DNA from: Faecalimonas sp. | Lineage (GTDB): Bacteria; Bacillota; Clostridia; Lachnospirales; Lachnospiraceae | Direction of reading: 5' to 3' | NCBI GenBank assembly: GCA_020024645.1 | Contig: JAHHTN010000044.1 | Coordinates: 1-15,935, forward strand | Length of the DNA: 15,935 nucleotides | In this document: piece by piece, positions 1-7,093 of the stretch | Layout: each line of letters begins with the position of its first letter | How positions within the stretch are numbered: position 1 is the stretch's first letter | The notes under the pieces: model-generated | Database searches by the model: none | Told to the model about the DNA's origin: nothing | Seen by the model: the letters and a program-made list of their open reading frames with translations, nothing else | Translations under genes and position numbers: made by a program

Positions 1-69
1 TGGGAATTGATTAATAATTTCCTTTCGCAGTAATTTCTTACCACCTATCCAGCTTATAAAACTATTCAT
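1..69 (-). CDS. Phage DNA adenine methylase (D12/Dam class), N-terminal fragment
   Basis: Only the first 23 codons are in the window, and the gene continues beyond the left edge. The start ATG is at 69, preceded by an AAAGG-type ribosome binding site. The visible N-terminus contains FISWIGGKK, the SAM-binding FxxWxGGK motif that opens D12-class N6-adenine methyltransferases of the Dam type. In phages these enzymes methylate adenines in the phage DNA, often to evade host restriction. The gene follows a phage tRNA on the same strand. The methyltransferase call rests on this single motif; the catalytic DPPY motif lies outside the window. Confidence 0.72.
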   Translation of the reverse strand, partial: MNSFISWIGGKKLLRKEIINQFP

Positions 70-118
70 TGTTACCACGCCTTTCTTTTTATTTTAGAAA
101 AGCCTTGTCGGGTAAAAT

Positions 119-189
119 GGATACTATCGGAATCGAACCGATGACTTATCGTTTATGAGACGATTGTTCTACCACTGAACTAAGTATCC
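119..189 (-). tRNA. tRNA with anticodon CAU (Met, or Ile2)
   Basis: Read on the minus strand this is a 71-nt cloverleaf. It has a 7-bp acceptor stem (GGATACT/AGTATCC), a 4-bp D stem (GTTC/GAAC), a 5-bp anticodon stem (ATCGT/ACGAT) with loop CTCATAA, a 5-nt variable loop, and a T arm (ATCGG/CCGAT) with loop TTCGATT. The first acceptor pair is G-C, so it is not an initiator tRNA. CAU can be elongator Met, or Ile2 if C34 is converted to lysidine; the sequence does not decide between them. No CCA is encoded. It lies between phage genes and is probably phage-carried. Confidence 0.9.
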
Positions 190-199
190 TAAATTTAGG

Positions 200-228
200 T
201 ATTAGAAAAGCACCCCGAAGGGTGCTCT
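200..228 (-). terminator. Intrinsic terminator after the DUF4062 gene
   Basis: On the minus strand a perfect 7-bp stem AGCACCC/GGGTGCT (209-226) with a 4-nt loop is followed by TTTTCTAAT. It ends the DUF4062 gene, whose stop is at 253, and lies only 19 bases upstream of the tRNA. There is no room for a separate consensus tRNA promoter between hairpin and tRNA. Confidence 0.75.
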
Positions 229-252
229 CAATCTATAACCCCCCATCTGTAT

Positions 253-1374
253 TTATTCCTCATTTTCATTCTCCTCATCATCCTCATAAATCATTTCTTC
301 ATAAAAGTCATCTTTGATTAATTCCTTAAGCAGTAACTCTCTTTTTCTTTGATTGTCCAAAATTTTCTCAATGCTTTTTATATCCCTACTCATCGCAACA
401 CTAATTTCTGCAATCGGAACCCCTTTTTCCTTAAAATACTCAAAAACCTCTTTCACTTTTTCATTGTCACAAGTAATAAGTTTTTCCCAAATATCTGTAT
501 TTACAGATTCCTTCAATATATCTAGGAGTTTGTTTATTATATCTTTTCTTTCATCATCTGTGTCAATCCATGATGTTCCCACTATACAAATACCATCAAC
601 TATCTTTTTACTGGTTTCAATAATGCTCTGCATTTCGACAACATTATTATATTCCTCTGAATTATCCGCAGATAATATTTTTTTGCCAACTGAGTCTAAC
701 ATGAGATTCATTTTTTGTACTAGTAAATTCATTTCATCAACTGTATCTTTCACCTTACTACCTGCTTTATCTTCTTTCAGAATCTCCAGATACTTTTTAA
801 ACATATCTGCCCATTGCTTACTTAAAAAATCTTTAATATCTGCTAACTTAGAAAATTCTGTTATTGAAATGTTGCCAATATTCTTTATTTCTTTGATAAA
901 TCTAAATATATTAATATCCTTTGTCGCACTAAACTTAATACATATTTTCTCTGATTCTATTTCATTGATATTAGCTTCGTATACAGCGTATTCTGAATAT
1001 ACTTTCGAATCAATAAATACAAAAACAGGAACCCCCTCATTCACAGCACTCCTAAATTCATTTCTAGTAACTGATATATATTCTTTAAATTTATCCTTTA
1101 CTTCACTACTCGCTGGGCTTCCATATAAACCACCAATTATCAAAACAACCATATCTGAACTTTTCATAGTTTCATAGCACGAACTATCCAATGACTTTCC
1201 AGGTGTATAACCAATATCACCATCTTCAAATAATATAGAATCAAAATCGTGCGCTCTAATAAAATTAGACAAATCTTCTCGAATATATTTCAAATCATAA
1301 AATGTTGAACTAACAAAAATCCTAGGTTTCATATTTCTCATACCAACTTTCGACAATTTTCTTTTATAGTACAA
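253..1374 (-). CDS. DUF4062 domain protein, probable defence or accessory cargo
   Basis: A 373-residue protein. It starts at a TTG codon chosen because AGGAGGTGAT, a near-perfect anti-Shine-Dalgarno match, lies just upstream. Residues about 17-105 show the DUF4062 pattern: RIFVSSTFYDL at the start, then a conserved acidic/glycine stretch and VVLIIGGLYGS. This fold is Rossmann-like and related to TIR/SEFIR-type domains. In bacteria it often forms the N-terminus of defence or NLR-like proteins. The rest is helical, with a helix-turn-helix-like KGVPIAEISVAMSRD stretch near residue 315 and a very acidic tail. No NTPase or nuclease motif is visible. It is AT-rich, stands alone between terminators at 1430-1453 and 205-226, and interrupts the phage gene order, so it looks like independently acquired cargo. 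The domain call is firm; the biological role is inferred. Confidence 0.8.
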   Translation of the reverse strand: MYYKRKLSKVGMRNMKPRIFVSSTFYDLKYIREDLSNFIRAHDFDSILFEDGDIGYTPGKSLDSSCYETMKSSDMVVLIIGGLYGSPASSEVKDKFKEYISVTRNEFRSAVNEGVPVFVFIDSKVYSEYAVYEANINEIESEKICIKFSATKDINIFRFIKEIKNIGNISITEFSKLADIKDFLSKQWADMFKKYLEILKEDKAGSKVKDTVDEMNLLVQKMNLMLDSVGKKILSADNSEEYNNVVEMQSIIETSKKIVDGICIVGTSWIDTDDERKDIINKLLDILKESVNTDIWEKLITCDNEKVKEVFEYFKEKGVPIAEISVAMSRDIKSIEKILDNQRKRELLLKELIKDDFYEEMIYEDDEENENEE

Positions 1375-1428
1375 TATTAATCACCTCCTATCAATATATT
1401 TATTAGTTTTCTTTTAATTTATTCAACA

Positions 1429-1453
1429 CAAAAACGCCCCGACTTTCGTCAGG
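1429..1453 (-). terminator. Second of two tandem terminators ending the early operon
   Basis: On the minus strand the stem CCTGAC/GTCGGG (one G-T pair) with GAAA loop is followed by GGCGTTTTTG. It lies 85 bases after a first terminator and just upstream of the DUF4062 gene, so it insulates that gene from upstream transcription. Confidence 0.7.
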
Positions 1454-1537
1454 ACCTCTTAAAAAGTATTATGCGGGAGGAATGTATTAGTTCGCTACTC
1501 TTATCTATAGAACTATGTGCTATTAAATTTGTATTAC

Positions 1538-1563
1538 AAAAAACGCCACACAACCGTGAGGCG
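1538..1563 (-). terminator. First of two tandem terminators after the late-regulator-like gene
   Basis: On the minus strand CGCCTCAC and GTGTGGCG pair (one T-T mismatch) around a GGTT loop, followed directly by TTTTTTG. It lies about 70 bases after the stop of the RinA/sigma-like gene. I see no gene in the 84 bases between this hairpin and the next. Confidence 0.75.
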
Positions 1564-1632
1564 CTTTACTAAATGATATAAACTTGAAAGGAGGTCGTCA
1601 AACGTTTCTGTTCATTTGTCCTTAATAGCATA

Positions 1633-2109
1633 CTAACACTTTTCTTCGGGACATTGTGGGACATTTTTAAAAAATCTTTGAATTTTTTTCTTTACATTAT
1701 CTTCTGTGTATTTAATATGACGATCAGGAAACAAAACATTCATTTCCATTGCTGTCTTTACATATGTTTTTCCGTCTAAGAAGTAGAACCGAAACATAAT
1801 TCGCAATTCCGATTTTGGTATGCTTTCTATGTACTCTTCTGCTTTTATAGTCAGTTCTAAAAGTTCCTCTTCTCTTTCTTCTAGTTTTCTTCGATATCTA
1901 CTTAATAACGCTTTTTTTCTGTTTTCTAAAGGAAAAGGATAGCCTGTAATTTTTATTGGACCTATCGTTCCGTCTTTTCGTGTTCCTTTTACAGTATCAG
2001 ATACAACTGTTATATTTGTTATCTCGTCTTCTAATTTTCGTATTCTTCTTCTTATCTCTTTTATTTCTTCTATCATATCCACATACTCAATTAACACCGA
2101 CTTGTCCAA
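1633..2109 (-). CDS. Phage late transcription regulator-like protein (RinA / sigma-70-like family)
   Basis: About 158 residues. I chose the TTG at 2109 because GGAGGTG lies six bases before it, inside the last codons of the upstream gene; the 23-base overlap suggests translational coupling. The N-terminus (DKSVLIEYVDMIEEIKEIRRRI) is a coiled coil. A central TVKGTRKDG...IKITGYPFP segment is characteristic of a common Firmicutes phage family. Another coiled coil precedes the C-terminus, where residues from ESIPKSELRIMFRF to VKTAMEMN resemble sigma region 4 / HTH. Relatives sit just before the terminase genes and activate late transcription. Here it is the last early gene before two terminators, which fits that role. 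The family match is by eye, and the activator role follows from family knowledge. Confidence 0.65.
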   Translation of the reverse strand: MDKSVLIEYVDMIEEIKEIRRRIRKLEDEITNITVVSDTVKGTRKDGTIGPIKITGYPFPLENRKKALLSRYRRKLEEREEELLELTIKAEEYIESIPKSELRIMFRFYFLDGKTYVKTAMEMNVLFPDRHIKYTEDNVKKKIQRFFKNVPQCPEEKC

Positions 2110-2314
2110 TTGTACCACCTCCATGTTTCTTAAGTCTTTCCTCGTAAAAATCAGCTGCACTGTCGTAATTTGCTACTTCTTTCTTTTTGTACGTGCTATA
2201 TGCCTTATTCTGCATCTGACGTTTTGTACTTTCACTCGGTCCTCGTTTTATAATCTTGTCAAACTCTTTTTCCGTATCTAGTTTTACTTGCTTTCTTGTT
2301 CGTCCGTATCCCAA
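2087..2314 (-). CDS. Hypothetical phage protein (75 aa), possibly N-terminally truncated
   Basis: A charged, mostly helical 75-residue protein with no motif I recognise. It starts at TTG (2314) behind AAGGTGAT. The last 23 bases overlap the late-regulator-like gene and carry that gene's ribosome binding site. The same frame stays open upstream to about 2398 and reads like protein (APFDTAYTLRPEKTNEI...), but contains no usual start codon. The ATPase cargo gene lies directly upstream, so this may be the 3' part of a longer gene that lost its 5' end. Confidence 0.6.
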   Translation of the reverse strand: MGYGRTRKQVKLDTEKEFDKIIKRGPSESTKRQMQNKAYSTYKKKEVANYDSAADFYEERLKKHGGGTIGQVGVN

Positions 2315-2478
2315 ATAATCACCTTCTTTAATATTTTTTTCTAAAATTTCATTAGTTTTTTCAGGCCTAAGTGTATATGCAGTATCAAATGGTGCTAGAA
2401 GAAAATAAGGTTATCATATTTTTTTTTTTCATAATTATCCGGTCAGTGTACCGGCTTCTTCTTTGTTCAAAAAGGTAA

Positions 2479-2505
2479 TAAAAAACCACCAGTTAATGCT
2501 GATGG
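2479..2505 (-). terminator. Terminator after the ATPase cargo gene
   Basis: On the minus strand CCATCAG/CTGGTGG forms a 7-bp stem with one T-G pair and a 6-nt loop, followed by TTTTTTATT. It begins 10 bases after the ATPase stop codon, closing a single-gene transcription unit. Confidence 0.8.
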
Positions 2506-2514
2506 CAAAATTTC

Positions 2515-3792
2515 TTAGTCATAATCTAATGTAGTTGAATTGTTCAATTTATCAGTCAAATATACTCTGAATAGTTCCTCCCTAAATCCATATGTCATTT
2601 TTGTAAAATCAGCAACTATATCGTTCTCTTTTACTATTAATACTTGTTTCTCTATTAGCGATTTTATTATTTCTTCTGCATTCTTTTTTCTTTCATCAGG
2701 ATTATCCATTAATAGTCCTTCCACAATGTGTTCGAATTTATATTCAAAAGGTATTTTCTTTTGAGAAATATTAGCCATAGTTAAAATACAACTTTGTTCC
2801 TCTCCAGTTAAGTTTTTAAAAATAGTTTCAAATCTTACACCGTCATTTATTATGGCATTTTTCACTCCATTTATAACATCATCTAGATTTATACTAATAC
2901 TTTTAGGTATCTTATCATACTTTTCTAAAGCCACATTGAATGATTCATGACCCAATAATTGAATAACTGCTGGATATCCTCCTGACAAACCAATCAACAT
3001 ATCTTTTGCTTCGTTTACAACTAGTATTGGCACATTTGACCTTTTTAAACATGCATCAAAAACGTACTCTGTGTTTTCCTTGTTCAATGGTTGTAACCTG
3101 ATATGCTTTACGAGTCTATGAAATGCTGGTTGCTGTTCGAACAAACGATCAAACAATACATCTTGCCCAATCAAAGTAAACGAAAGAAAACTTCTATCCG
3201 TATATTCTAATTTTTCAAGTATAACTTTAATAAAATGTGCAACATTTTCTTTTTCACTTAACTGATCCAATTCATCAATTGAAATATTTATATGAGGAGC
3301 AACATATATATCAGCAAACTTAGAAATTGCATTAAAAAAAATATCAATTAACGAATTATACTCCGTTTTTTGAGTAGTTGAAATGCTTAATTGAGATTTT
3401 ACAACTCCCAAAAAATTAAATTCTACTTTTGCATCTTTTAAAACAAATCTATCATTGAACTCATTGATTTTTTTCTCCAACTCATTCACAATCCCTAATA
3501 CTATTGTTTCTAAAGTATCATATGGCGTACAAACATGTGATACTGTTATATAATTTTCAAGTTGGATGTCCAAACAACATCTATTTAAGATAATAGTATC
3601 TCCATTTAGAATTTTTTGTAATTGATAATTAAGAGAAGTTTTTCCTATACCTCTTGTACCTGTTACAAGAATGCTCTTATCATTAAACACTTCTTTCACT
3701 GAACATGAAATTATGCTCGGTCTCAATCCATAAACATATGGATCCGTCTCTATTTTATTTGATCTAAATGGAGTTTTTAGTAATATGCTCAT
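2515..3792 (-). CDS. AAA/ORC-like P-loop ATPase, cargo gene
   Basis: A 425-residue ATPase. Walker A is GTRGIGKT at residues 45-52. Walker B is ISIDELD around residues 170-176, followed by an SFTLIGQD sensor-like segment. The winged-helix-like C-terminal part resembles Orc1/Cdc6-type AAA ATPases. Such stand-alone proteins are common as nucleotide-dependent switch modules in mobile elements and defence loci. I see no nuclease, protease or transmembrane segment. The gene has its own TTGAAT-17-TATAAT promoter, a modest AAAGGG ribosome binding site and its own terminator. It breaks an otherwise tightly packed operon and looks AT-richer than its neighbours. These are hallmarks of a moron, a gene acquired by a prophage and expressed in the lysogen. 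The ATPase call is firm; the role is unknown. Confidence 0.75.
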   Translation of the reverse strand: MSILLKTPFRSNKIETDPYVYGLRPSIISCSVKEVFNDKSILVTGTRGIGKTSLNYQLQKILNGDTIILNRCCLDIQLENYITVSHVCTPYDTLETIVLGIVNELEKKINEFNDRFVLKDAKVEFNFLGVVKSQLSISTTQKTEYNSLIDIFFNAISKFADIYVAPHINISIDELDQLSEKENVAHFIKVILEKLEYTDRSFLSFTLIGQDVLFDRLFEQQPAFHRLVKHIRLQPLNKENTEYVFDACLKRSNVPILVVNEAKDMLIGLSGGYPAVIQLLGHESFNVALEKYDKIPKSISINLDDVINGVKNAIINDGVRFETIFKNLTGEEQSCILTMANISQKKIPFEYKFEHIVEGLLMDNPDERKKNAEEIIKSLIEKQVLIVKENDIVADFTKMTYGFREELFRVYLTDKLNNSTTLDYD

Positions 3793-3827
3793 TTTCTTTT
3801 CATCCCTTTGTATAATTATTTAAGCAT

Positions 3828-3856
3828 ATTATATACCTATAGCCATCAATATTCAA
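3828..3856 (-). promoter_or_regulatory. Sigma-A promoter for the ATPase cargo gene
   Basis: On the minus strand TTGAAT (3856-3851) and TATAAT (3833-3828) are separated by exactly 17 bases, with the ATPase start codon about 35 bases downstream. The rest of the 3793-3957 gap holds two small dyads, GACCG/CGGTC (3905-3920) and CTGCCA/TGGCAG (3935-3947). I see no gene there. Confidence 0.7.
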
Positions 3857-3957
3857 TTGTCAAGGTTCTCCTTTTTATTTAAAGGAATCCGACATGTCTT
3901 TCCTGACCGGGGATTCGGTCTCCTTTCCTTACTGCTGCCATTGGCAGATTGATTAAT

Positions 3958-4266
3958 CTAATTACTCCAATCTAACTTCTGTCCACAATCCTTACAAAAT
4001 TCATAATGCCTAAAGACTTTCGCACTACATACTGGACATGCAGGTGTTCCGCCATTTATTATTTCTATTTTCTTTGCAGTATCACGCTCTTTTAGTTCCT
4101 GGTTATATTCGTTCAAAATATCGCAAATAAATTGTCCTATTTTATATTCTAAGCATTTGTCCTCTAATTTTGTTTCACTGAGAAGTGTCGGATACTTACA
4201 AAGGTGATCACAGATATATTCAGCAAATTCTGTTGTTAACTTATCCATTTTAGTTTCTTCTTGCAT
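3958..4266 (-). CDS. Small phage protein with C-terminal zinc ribbon (102 aa)
   Basis: The C-terminus carries CPVC and CKDC separated by about 13 residues, then GQKLDW: a rubredoxin-like zinc-ribbon knuckle pair common at the end of small phage proteins. The rest is helical and not recognised. The start at 4266 is preceded by GGAG ten bases upstream and overlaps the previous gene by 17 bases. An internal ATG at 4248 (MDKL) is a possible alternative. It is the last gene of the compact early operon before the ATPase cargo gene. Confidence 0.65.
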   Translation of the reverse strand: MQEETKMDKLTTEFAEYICDHLCKYPTLLSETKLEDKCLEYKIGQFICDILNEYNQELKERDTAKKIEIINGGTPACPVCSAKVFRHYEFCKDCGQKLDWSN

Positions 4267-4717
4267 TATTCTTTAACTCCTTCTGTACATTTTTCAAATG
4301 CTCTACAATAGCACTTTCATTCGTCTTGCAATCATGCAAATAGTGATGTTCTGGTTTTAGCAAATATAACTCTGTTCCTAACGAATCCGGATTTTCATCC
4401 GTGTATTTTTCTTTCCATTCCAACCACATATGATATTCACAAATTATAATACTACTGCCATCTGGTAAATTATATCTGTAGTATGTTTCATTCGCTTCTG
4501 GAACTTCAAACCACACAGGCCAATCATGAAATCCTTTTAAAAATTCTTTCCTTTGGTCATTGTTTCTTAGTACTGGGAAGTCTGGTGTTGATTCTTCCGT
4601 TTTTATTTTTCTTTCTTCCTTATCTTCATACTTTGCAAGTTTTTTCATTGCATAACTTAATAATGTTTTATCTTTTATCACAGCTTTTTCACAATGATAT
4701 GTTGTTAATCTCTCCAT
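4250..4717 (-). CDS. Conserved phage hypothetical protein (155 aa)
   Basis: The first 35 residues (MERLTTYHCEKAVI...LAKYEDKEE) match a recurrent N-terminal module of small early proteins in Firmicutes phages. The remainder is rich in aromatic and acidic residues (DWPVWFEVPEANETYYRY, EYHMWLEWKEKY) and not recognised. The start has a strong GGAGG ribosome binding site located in the end of the upstream zinc-ribbon gene. No catalytic motif is visible, and the function is unknown. Confidence 0.65.
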   Translation of the reverse strand: MERLTTYHCEKAVIKDKTLLSYAMKKLAKYEDKEERKIKTEESTPDFPVLRNNDQRKEFLKGFHDWPVWFEVPEANETYYRYNLPDGSSIIICEYHMWLEWKEKYTDENPDSLGTELYLLKPEHHYLHDCKTNESAIVEHLKNVQKELKNNARRN

Positions 4718-4719
4718 GT

Positions 4720-4950
4720 CTATTCCTCCACTAACTTTTCATCTTGCAGGCGCGCATCTGCTAAGCCTGTCCTGCTGCCTGCTTTTATGTGATGCTGAAC
4801 CAGCTGAACGTATTCCCCTTTTTTCTCTAATCCATTTCTCCAATTGCAATACGGACATGTATATATTCTTTTTGGTGTAAATGTTTCATTTCCACAACGT
4901 TCACAAGTTCTAATCCATTTACTTCTCTTTACTGTTTTTCTTTTCCCCAT
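4720..4950 (-). CDS. Small zinc-ribbon phage protein (76 aa)
   Basis: I start this gene at ATG 4950 (MGKRKTVKRS), because GGAGAAAAAAC lies directly before it; a longer reading would lack a site. Two CxxC pairs (CERC and CPYC), about 15 residues apart, form a typical zinc ribbon after a basic N-terminus. The C-terminal half is hydrophilic. It overlaps the previous small gene by 22 bases and precedes the next by two bases. A nucleic-acid-binding role is plausible from the fold but not shown. Confidence 0.65.
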   Translation of the reverse strand: MGKRKTVKRSKWIRTCERCGNETFTPKRIYTCPYCNWRNGLEKKGEYVQLVQHHIKAGSRTGLADARLQDEKLVEE

Positions 4951-5084
4951 GTTTTTTCTCCAAATTTTTCTTTTCCACATTTGGTGCATTTCCAAATGGT
5001 TCTCCGTCTATAGTGTCCATTTCCGATCGGCTCTGTAATGTAGCCTTTTGCTATGTATTTATGTTTACAAAATAGTTTTAACAT
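4929..5084 (-). CDS. Tiny basic protein with a CxxC knuckle (51 aa)
   Basis: Its ATG (5084) overlaps the end of the DUF4317 gene: the bases ATGTTAA give both this start and the preceding stop, a standard coupled junction. GAGGAAG within the DUF4317 tail serves as ribosome binding site. The 51 residues contain FCKHKY near the start and WKCTKCGKEKFG near the end, which may together hold a metal. It runs into the 76-aa zinc-ribbon gene with a 22-base overlap. The tight packing and coupled start support it as real. Confidence 0.6.
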   Translation of the reverse strand: MLKLFCKHKYIAKGYITEPIGNGHYRRRTIWKCTKCGKEKFGEKTWGKEKQ

Positions 5085-6163
5085 TCTTCCTCCAATTTCA
5101 CTTTTATATCATTCATGTACAATTCGTTTGGTATTTCAAGTGTAAGATAGTTCTTTCCATCACGGTGTATGATGTCTATCTTGTCACCATACATAGTGTC
5201 TAGTTTTAGTTTTGCCACATCCGGCAATTCTACATTTACATGCTTACTGTCAACTACATTTTTCACGAGTAATCTTTCTTGTAGATTCTCTATACTTTTT
5301 CCAACTGTTTCTTCGTCATAACCTACTTTTTTCAGAATGCTTTTTACGATTTTTTTACTTGTAGGCTTATCAGTTTGTTCTTCATTAAATGTGATATCTA
5401 TCAGATATCCGAAAATCTCTTTCGCCTTTGCAAAATCAATGCTTTCCTCGATAATCGACATAGACTGTGTAAAGTTTTCTTTCACTTCTTTAAATGTGTG
5501 TGGAACTTCGCACCCTAGCGTTTCTTCGATTATCTGATTTTCTAATTCTTTTGCTGATTTTGTGTAATACCAAATATGGTCGTAATCTGTTTCTCTATCC
5601 GTAAATGCTGGGTACATAAAAGCGGTATCAGGAAGATTTACAATCCAACTTCTTTCACTGTCTTCTATACTGCTGCCTCTTGCACAAAGACAAGGTTTGC
5701 TAAGCGTCACAGGGCAGATGCAATACAAATTAAATTCATGTACTGTTTCTGATGCATCAAACATTTCTTCATTATCTGTTGTTTTTCCTGGTACATCATA
5801 GGCTACATGAATAATTGTTAACAGGAATTTTTTTATGCTTCTTCTGTATTGGATTAGACTTTCTATAAAAGCACTTATATCCATTTCCTCTTTCAATCTG
5901 TTCTTGCAAATCCATTTCATATATTCCTGTTTCTGCTGGTCTTTAAAGGTTAAGTTGTGCATTGTTTTTCCCTGTTTACCTGACAAGGCTTTCTTGAAGA
6001 TTTCGAAATACTTGAAGACTTCCTCTTCCGGTAGGCTTAAAAACGGTACGTTAAACTCTGCTTCTACCTCTTTTTCTTCATTTACCAAGTACCCTCTTAT
6101 CCTTGTAATCGCGCAATTTTCAAAGTTCAATTGTTTTTTTAATTCTGCCAGTTCTTTTTTCAT
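5078..6163 (-). CDS. DUF4317 family protein (361 aa)
   Basis: The sequence follows the DUF4317 pattern closely: an opening ELKKQL...ENCAITRIRGYLV, then FLSLPEEEVFKYFEIFKKALSG, ILTIIHVAYDVPGKT.DNEEMFDAS, a CICPV..SKPCL segment, and FMYPAFTDRETD with a YYTKSAKEL motif. Family members are single-domain proteins of unknown function, which I know mainly as chromosomal genes of Clostridia. The start has TAGGAGG upstream. Length is near the family norm, so the gene looks intact. It sits inside a tightly packed phage early operon after the HNH-like gene. I cannot assign a reaction. Confidence 0.85.
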   Translation of the reverse strand: MKKELAELKKQLNFENCAITRIRGYLVNEEKEVEAEFNVPFLSLPEEEVFKYFEIFKKALSGKQGKTMHNLTFKDQQKQEYMKWICKNRLKEEMDISAFIESLIQYRRSIKKFLLTIIHVAYDVPGKTTDNEEMFDASETVHEFNLYCICPVTLSKPCLCARGSSIEDSERSWIVNLPDTAFMYPAFTDRETDYDHIWYYTKSAKELENQIIEETLGCEVPHTFKEVKENFTQSMSIIEESIDFAKAKEIFGYLIDITFNEEQTDKPTSKKIVKSILKKVGYDEETVGKSIENLQERLLVKNVVDSKHVNVELPDVAKLKLDTMYGDKIDIIHRDGKNYLTLEIPNELYMNDIKVKLEEEC

Positions 6164-6175
6164 TTCCTTTTCCTC

Positions 6176-6553
6176 CTACAAATAATTTTTCCCAAATATC
6201 TCGAACCAGTTCAATGTTGGATATTCTTGTGTAAACCTTTTCTGTGCAAGCCTTTTTAAGAAATCTGCATTTTCTTTGTTATTATGTACTGCTGCTACAC
6301 TGTCTCGATGATGCTCTACACATAACCTGCAGGTTAATCCATATTCTTCACTTAACGCTCTTCCTGGCTTTCCAAATACAATGTGATGTTCTTCTGTATA
6401 GTTATGCTCCTGGTAGTTATCATCTAGAAGCATGCACAAAAGGCAACGCTTGTCTCCTTTTTTCTGTATGATGCTTTCTCGATGTTTTTTCCTTTTTTTC
6501 TTCTGCTTTCCCCAACTACTTTTTGGAAAAGCCATTGCACTATAGTCTGCCAT
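6176..6553 (-). CDS. HNH-like putative nuclease / zinc-binding phage protein (125 aa)
   Basis: A very basic N-terminus (KKKRKKHRES) precedes CLLC (around residue 38), then EEHHIVFGKPGRALSEEYGL, CRLCVEHHRD and a helical tail. The two CxxC pairs plus HHIV and EHHR resemble a compact HNH (treble-clef) nuclease core. In phages this type may act in recombination or DNA processing. Its ATG overlaps the stop codon of the HAD gene by one base. The catalytic assignment is inferred from motif spacing only. Confidence 0.65.
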   Translation of the reverse strand: MADYSAMAFPKSSWGKQKKKRKKHRESIIQKKGDKRCLLCMLLDDNYQEHNYTEEHHIVFGKPGRALSEEYGLTCRLCVEHHRDSVAAVHNNKENADFLKRLAQKRFTQEYPTLNWFEIFGKNYL

Positions 6554-6945
6554 TATTCTGCCTCCTTACACATTAGTTCTAAGGAACGCTGCCATATAGT
6601 ACTGTCTAGTCCTGCTGCTTTTACCGTCAAATCATTTACTGTTAGGTTGTGATCATCAATGTAATAGTGGGCGAATATCTTTCTGCAGTTGTTTCCGTAG
6701 CGTTTTCTGTTTGGTTCGGTATTCTCGTTTATATAGTCAAATTCTAAACCGTATTTTTTACACCACTTTACCGCCTGATCTAAAGCCTCTCCCTCTCTGC
6801 AAGTCCAAAGGATAACTATATTCCCTTGATGCCTTTTTTCTTTTAAGAACTCTATAAGATAATAGTTTGGACTTCCACTTACTGCTGGGTAATGCGTTCC
6901 TCTACACAATGTTCCGTCAAAATCTACTGCATATATTTTTCCCAT
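6553..6945 (-). CDS. Small HAD-superfamily phosphatase-like protein (130 aa)
   Basis: Motif I is DFDGTL near the N-terminus (nucleophile D8 and acid/base D10), motif II is ILWTCR, and an acidic motif IV is YIDDHNL near residue 103. This fits the cap-less phage and bacterial HAD hydrolases of about 130-140 residues, likely acting on small phosphorylated substrates such as nucleotides. I place the start at ATG 6945 because AAGGAGA lies seven bases upstream; an ATG 39 bases further out has no site. It follows the 45-aa gene by 10 bases and overlaps the HNH-like gene by one base. Confidence 0.8.
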   Translation of the reverse strand: MGKIYAVDFDGTLCRGTHYPAVSGSPNYYLIEFLKEKRHQGNIVILWTCREGEALDQAVKWCKKYGLEFDYINENTEPNRKRYGNNCRKIFAHYYIDDHNLTVNDLTVKAAGLDSTIWQRSLELMCKEAE

Positions 6946-6955
6946 TTTGTCTCCT

Positions 6956-7093
6956 TTATTTAACTTTGTTTCCGTAGCTGTCATACGCTACAATCTTCAT
7001 TTCTTTTAGTTTCTTTCCAAATTTCTTTTTGGCTGCCAAACAGGTCTTTTCCCACCTCTTTGCAAATTGCTCATAATATTCTTTTTCATTCAT
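6956..7093 (-). CDS. Tiny basic phage protein (45 aa)
   Basis: A lysine-rich helical peptide beginning MNEKEYYEQFAKRWEK, with a C-terminal IVAYDSYGNKV. Its ATG follows the TAG of the upstream zinc protein with no gap, and GGAGAAAG in that gene's last codons provides the ribosome binding site. Ten bases separate it from the HAD gene. There is no recognised domain; it is supported by packing and ribosome binding site only. Confidence 0.55.
   Translation of the reverse strand: MNEKEYYEQFAKRWEKTCLAAKKKFGKKLKEMKIVAYDSYGNKVK

Noticed and set aside
353..1177. Long plus-strand ORF opposite the DUF4062 gene
   Set aside because: Low-complexity hydrophobic translation typical of the complement of an AT-rich gene, with no ribosome binding site or promoter; the minus strand has clear domain homology.
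1454..1537. Small gene or tRNA remnant between tandem terminators
   Set aside because: No start codon with ribosome binding site, no convincing promoter, and no cloverleaf could be built.
2439..2454. CCGGT/ACCGG hairpin near a poly-T run as a terminator
   Set aside because: On either strand the T run is not placed after the hairpin (it becomes poly-A on the minus strand), and the true terminator of the ATPase gene lies just upstream.
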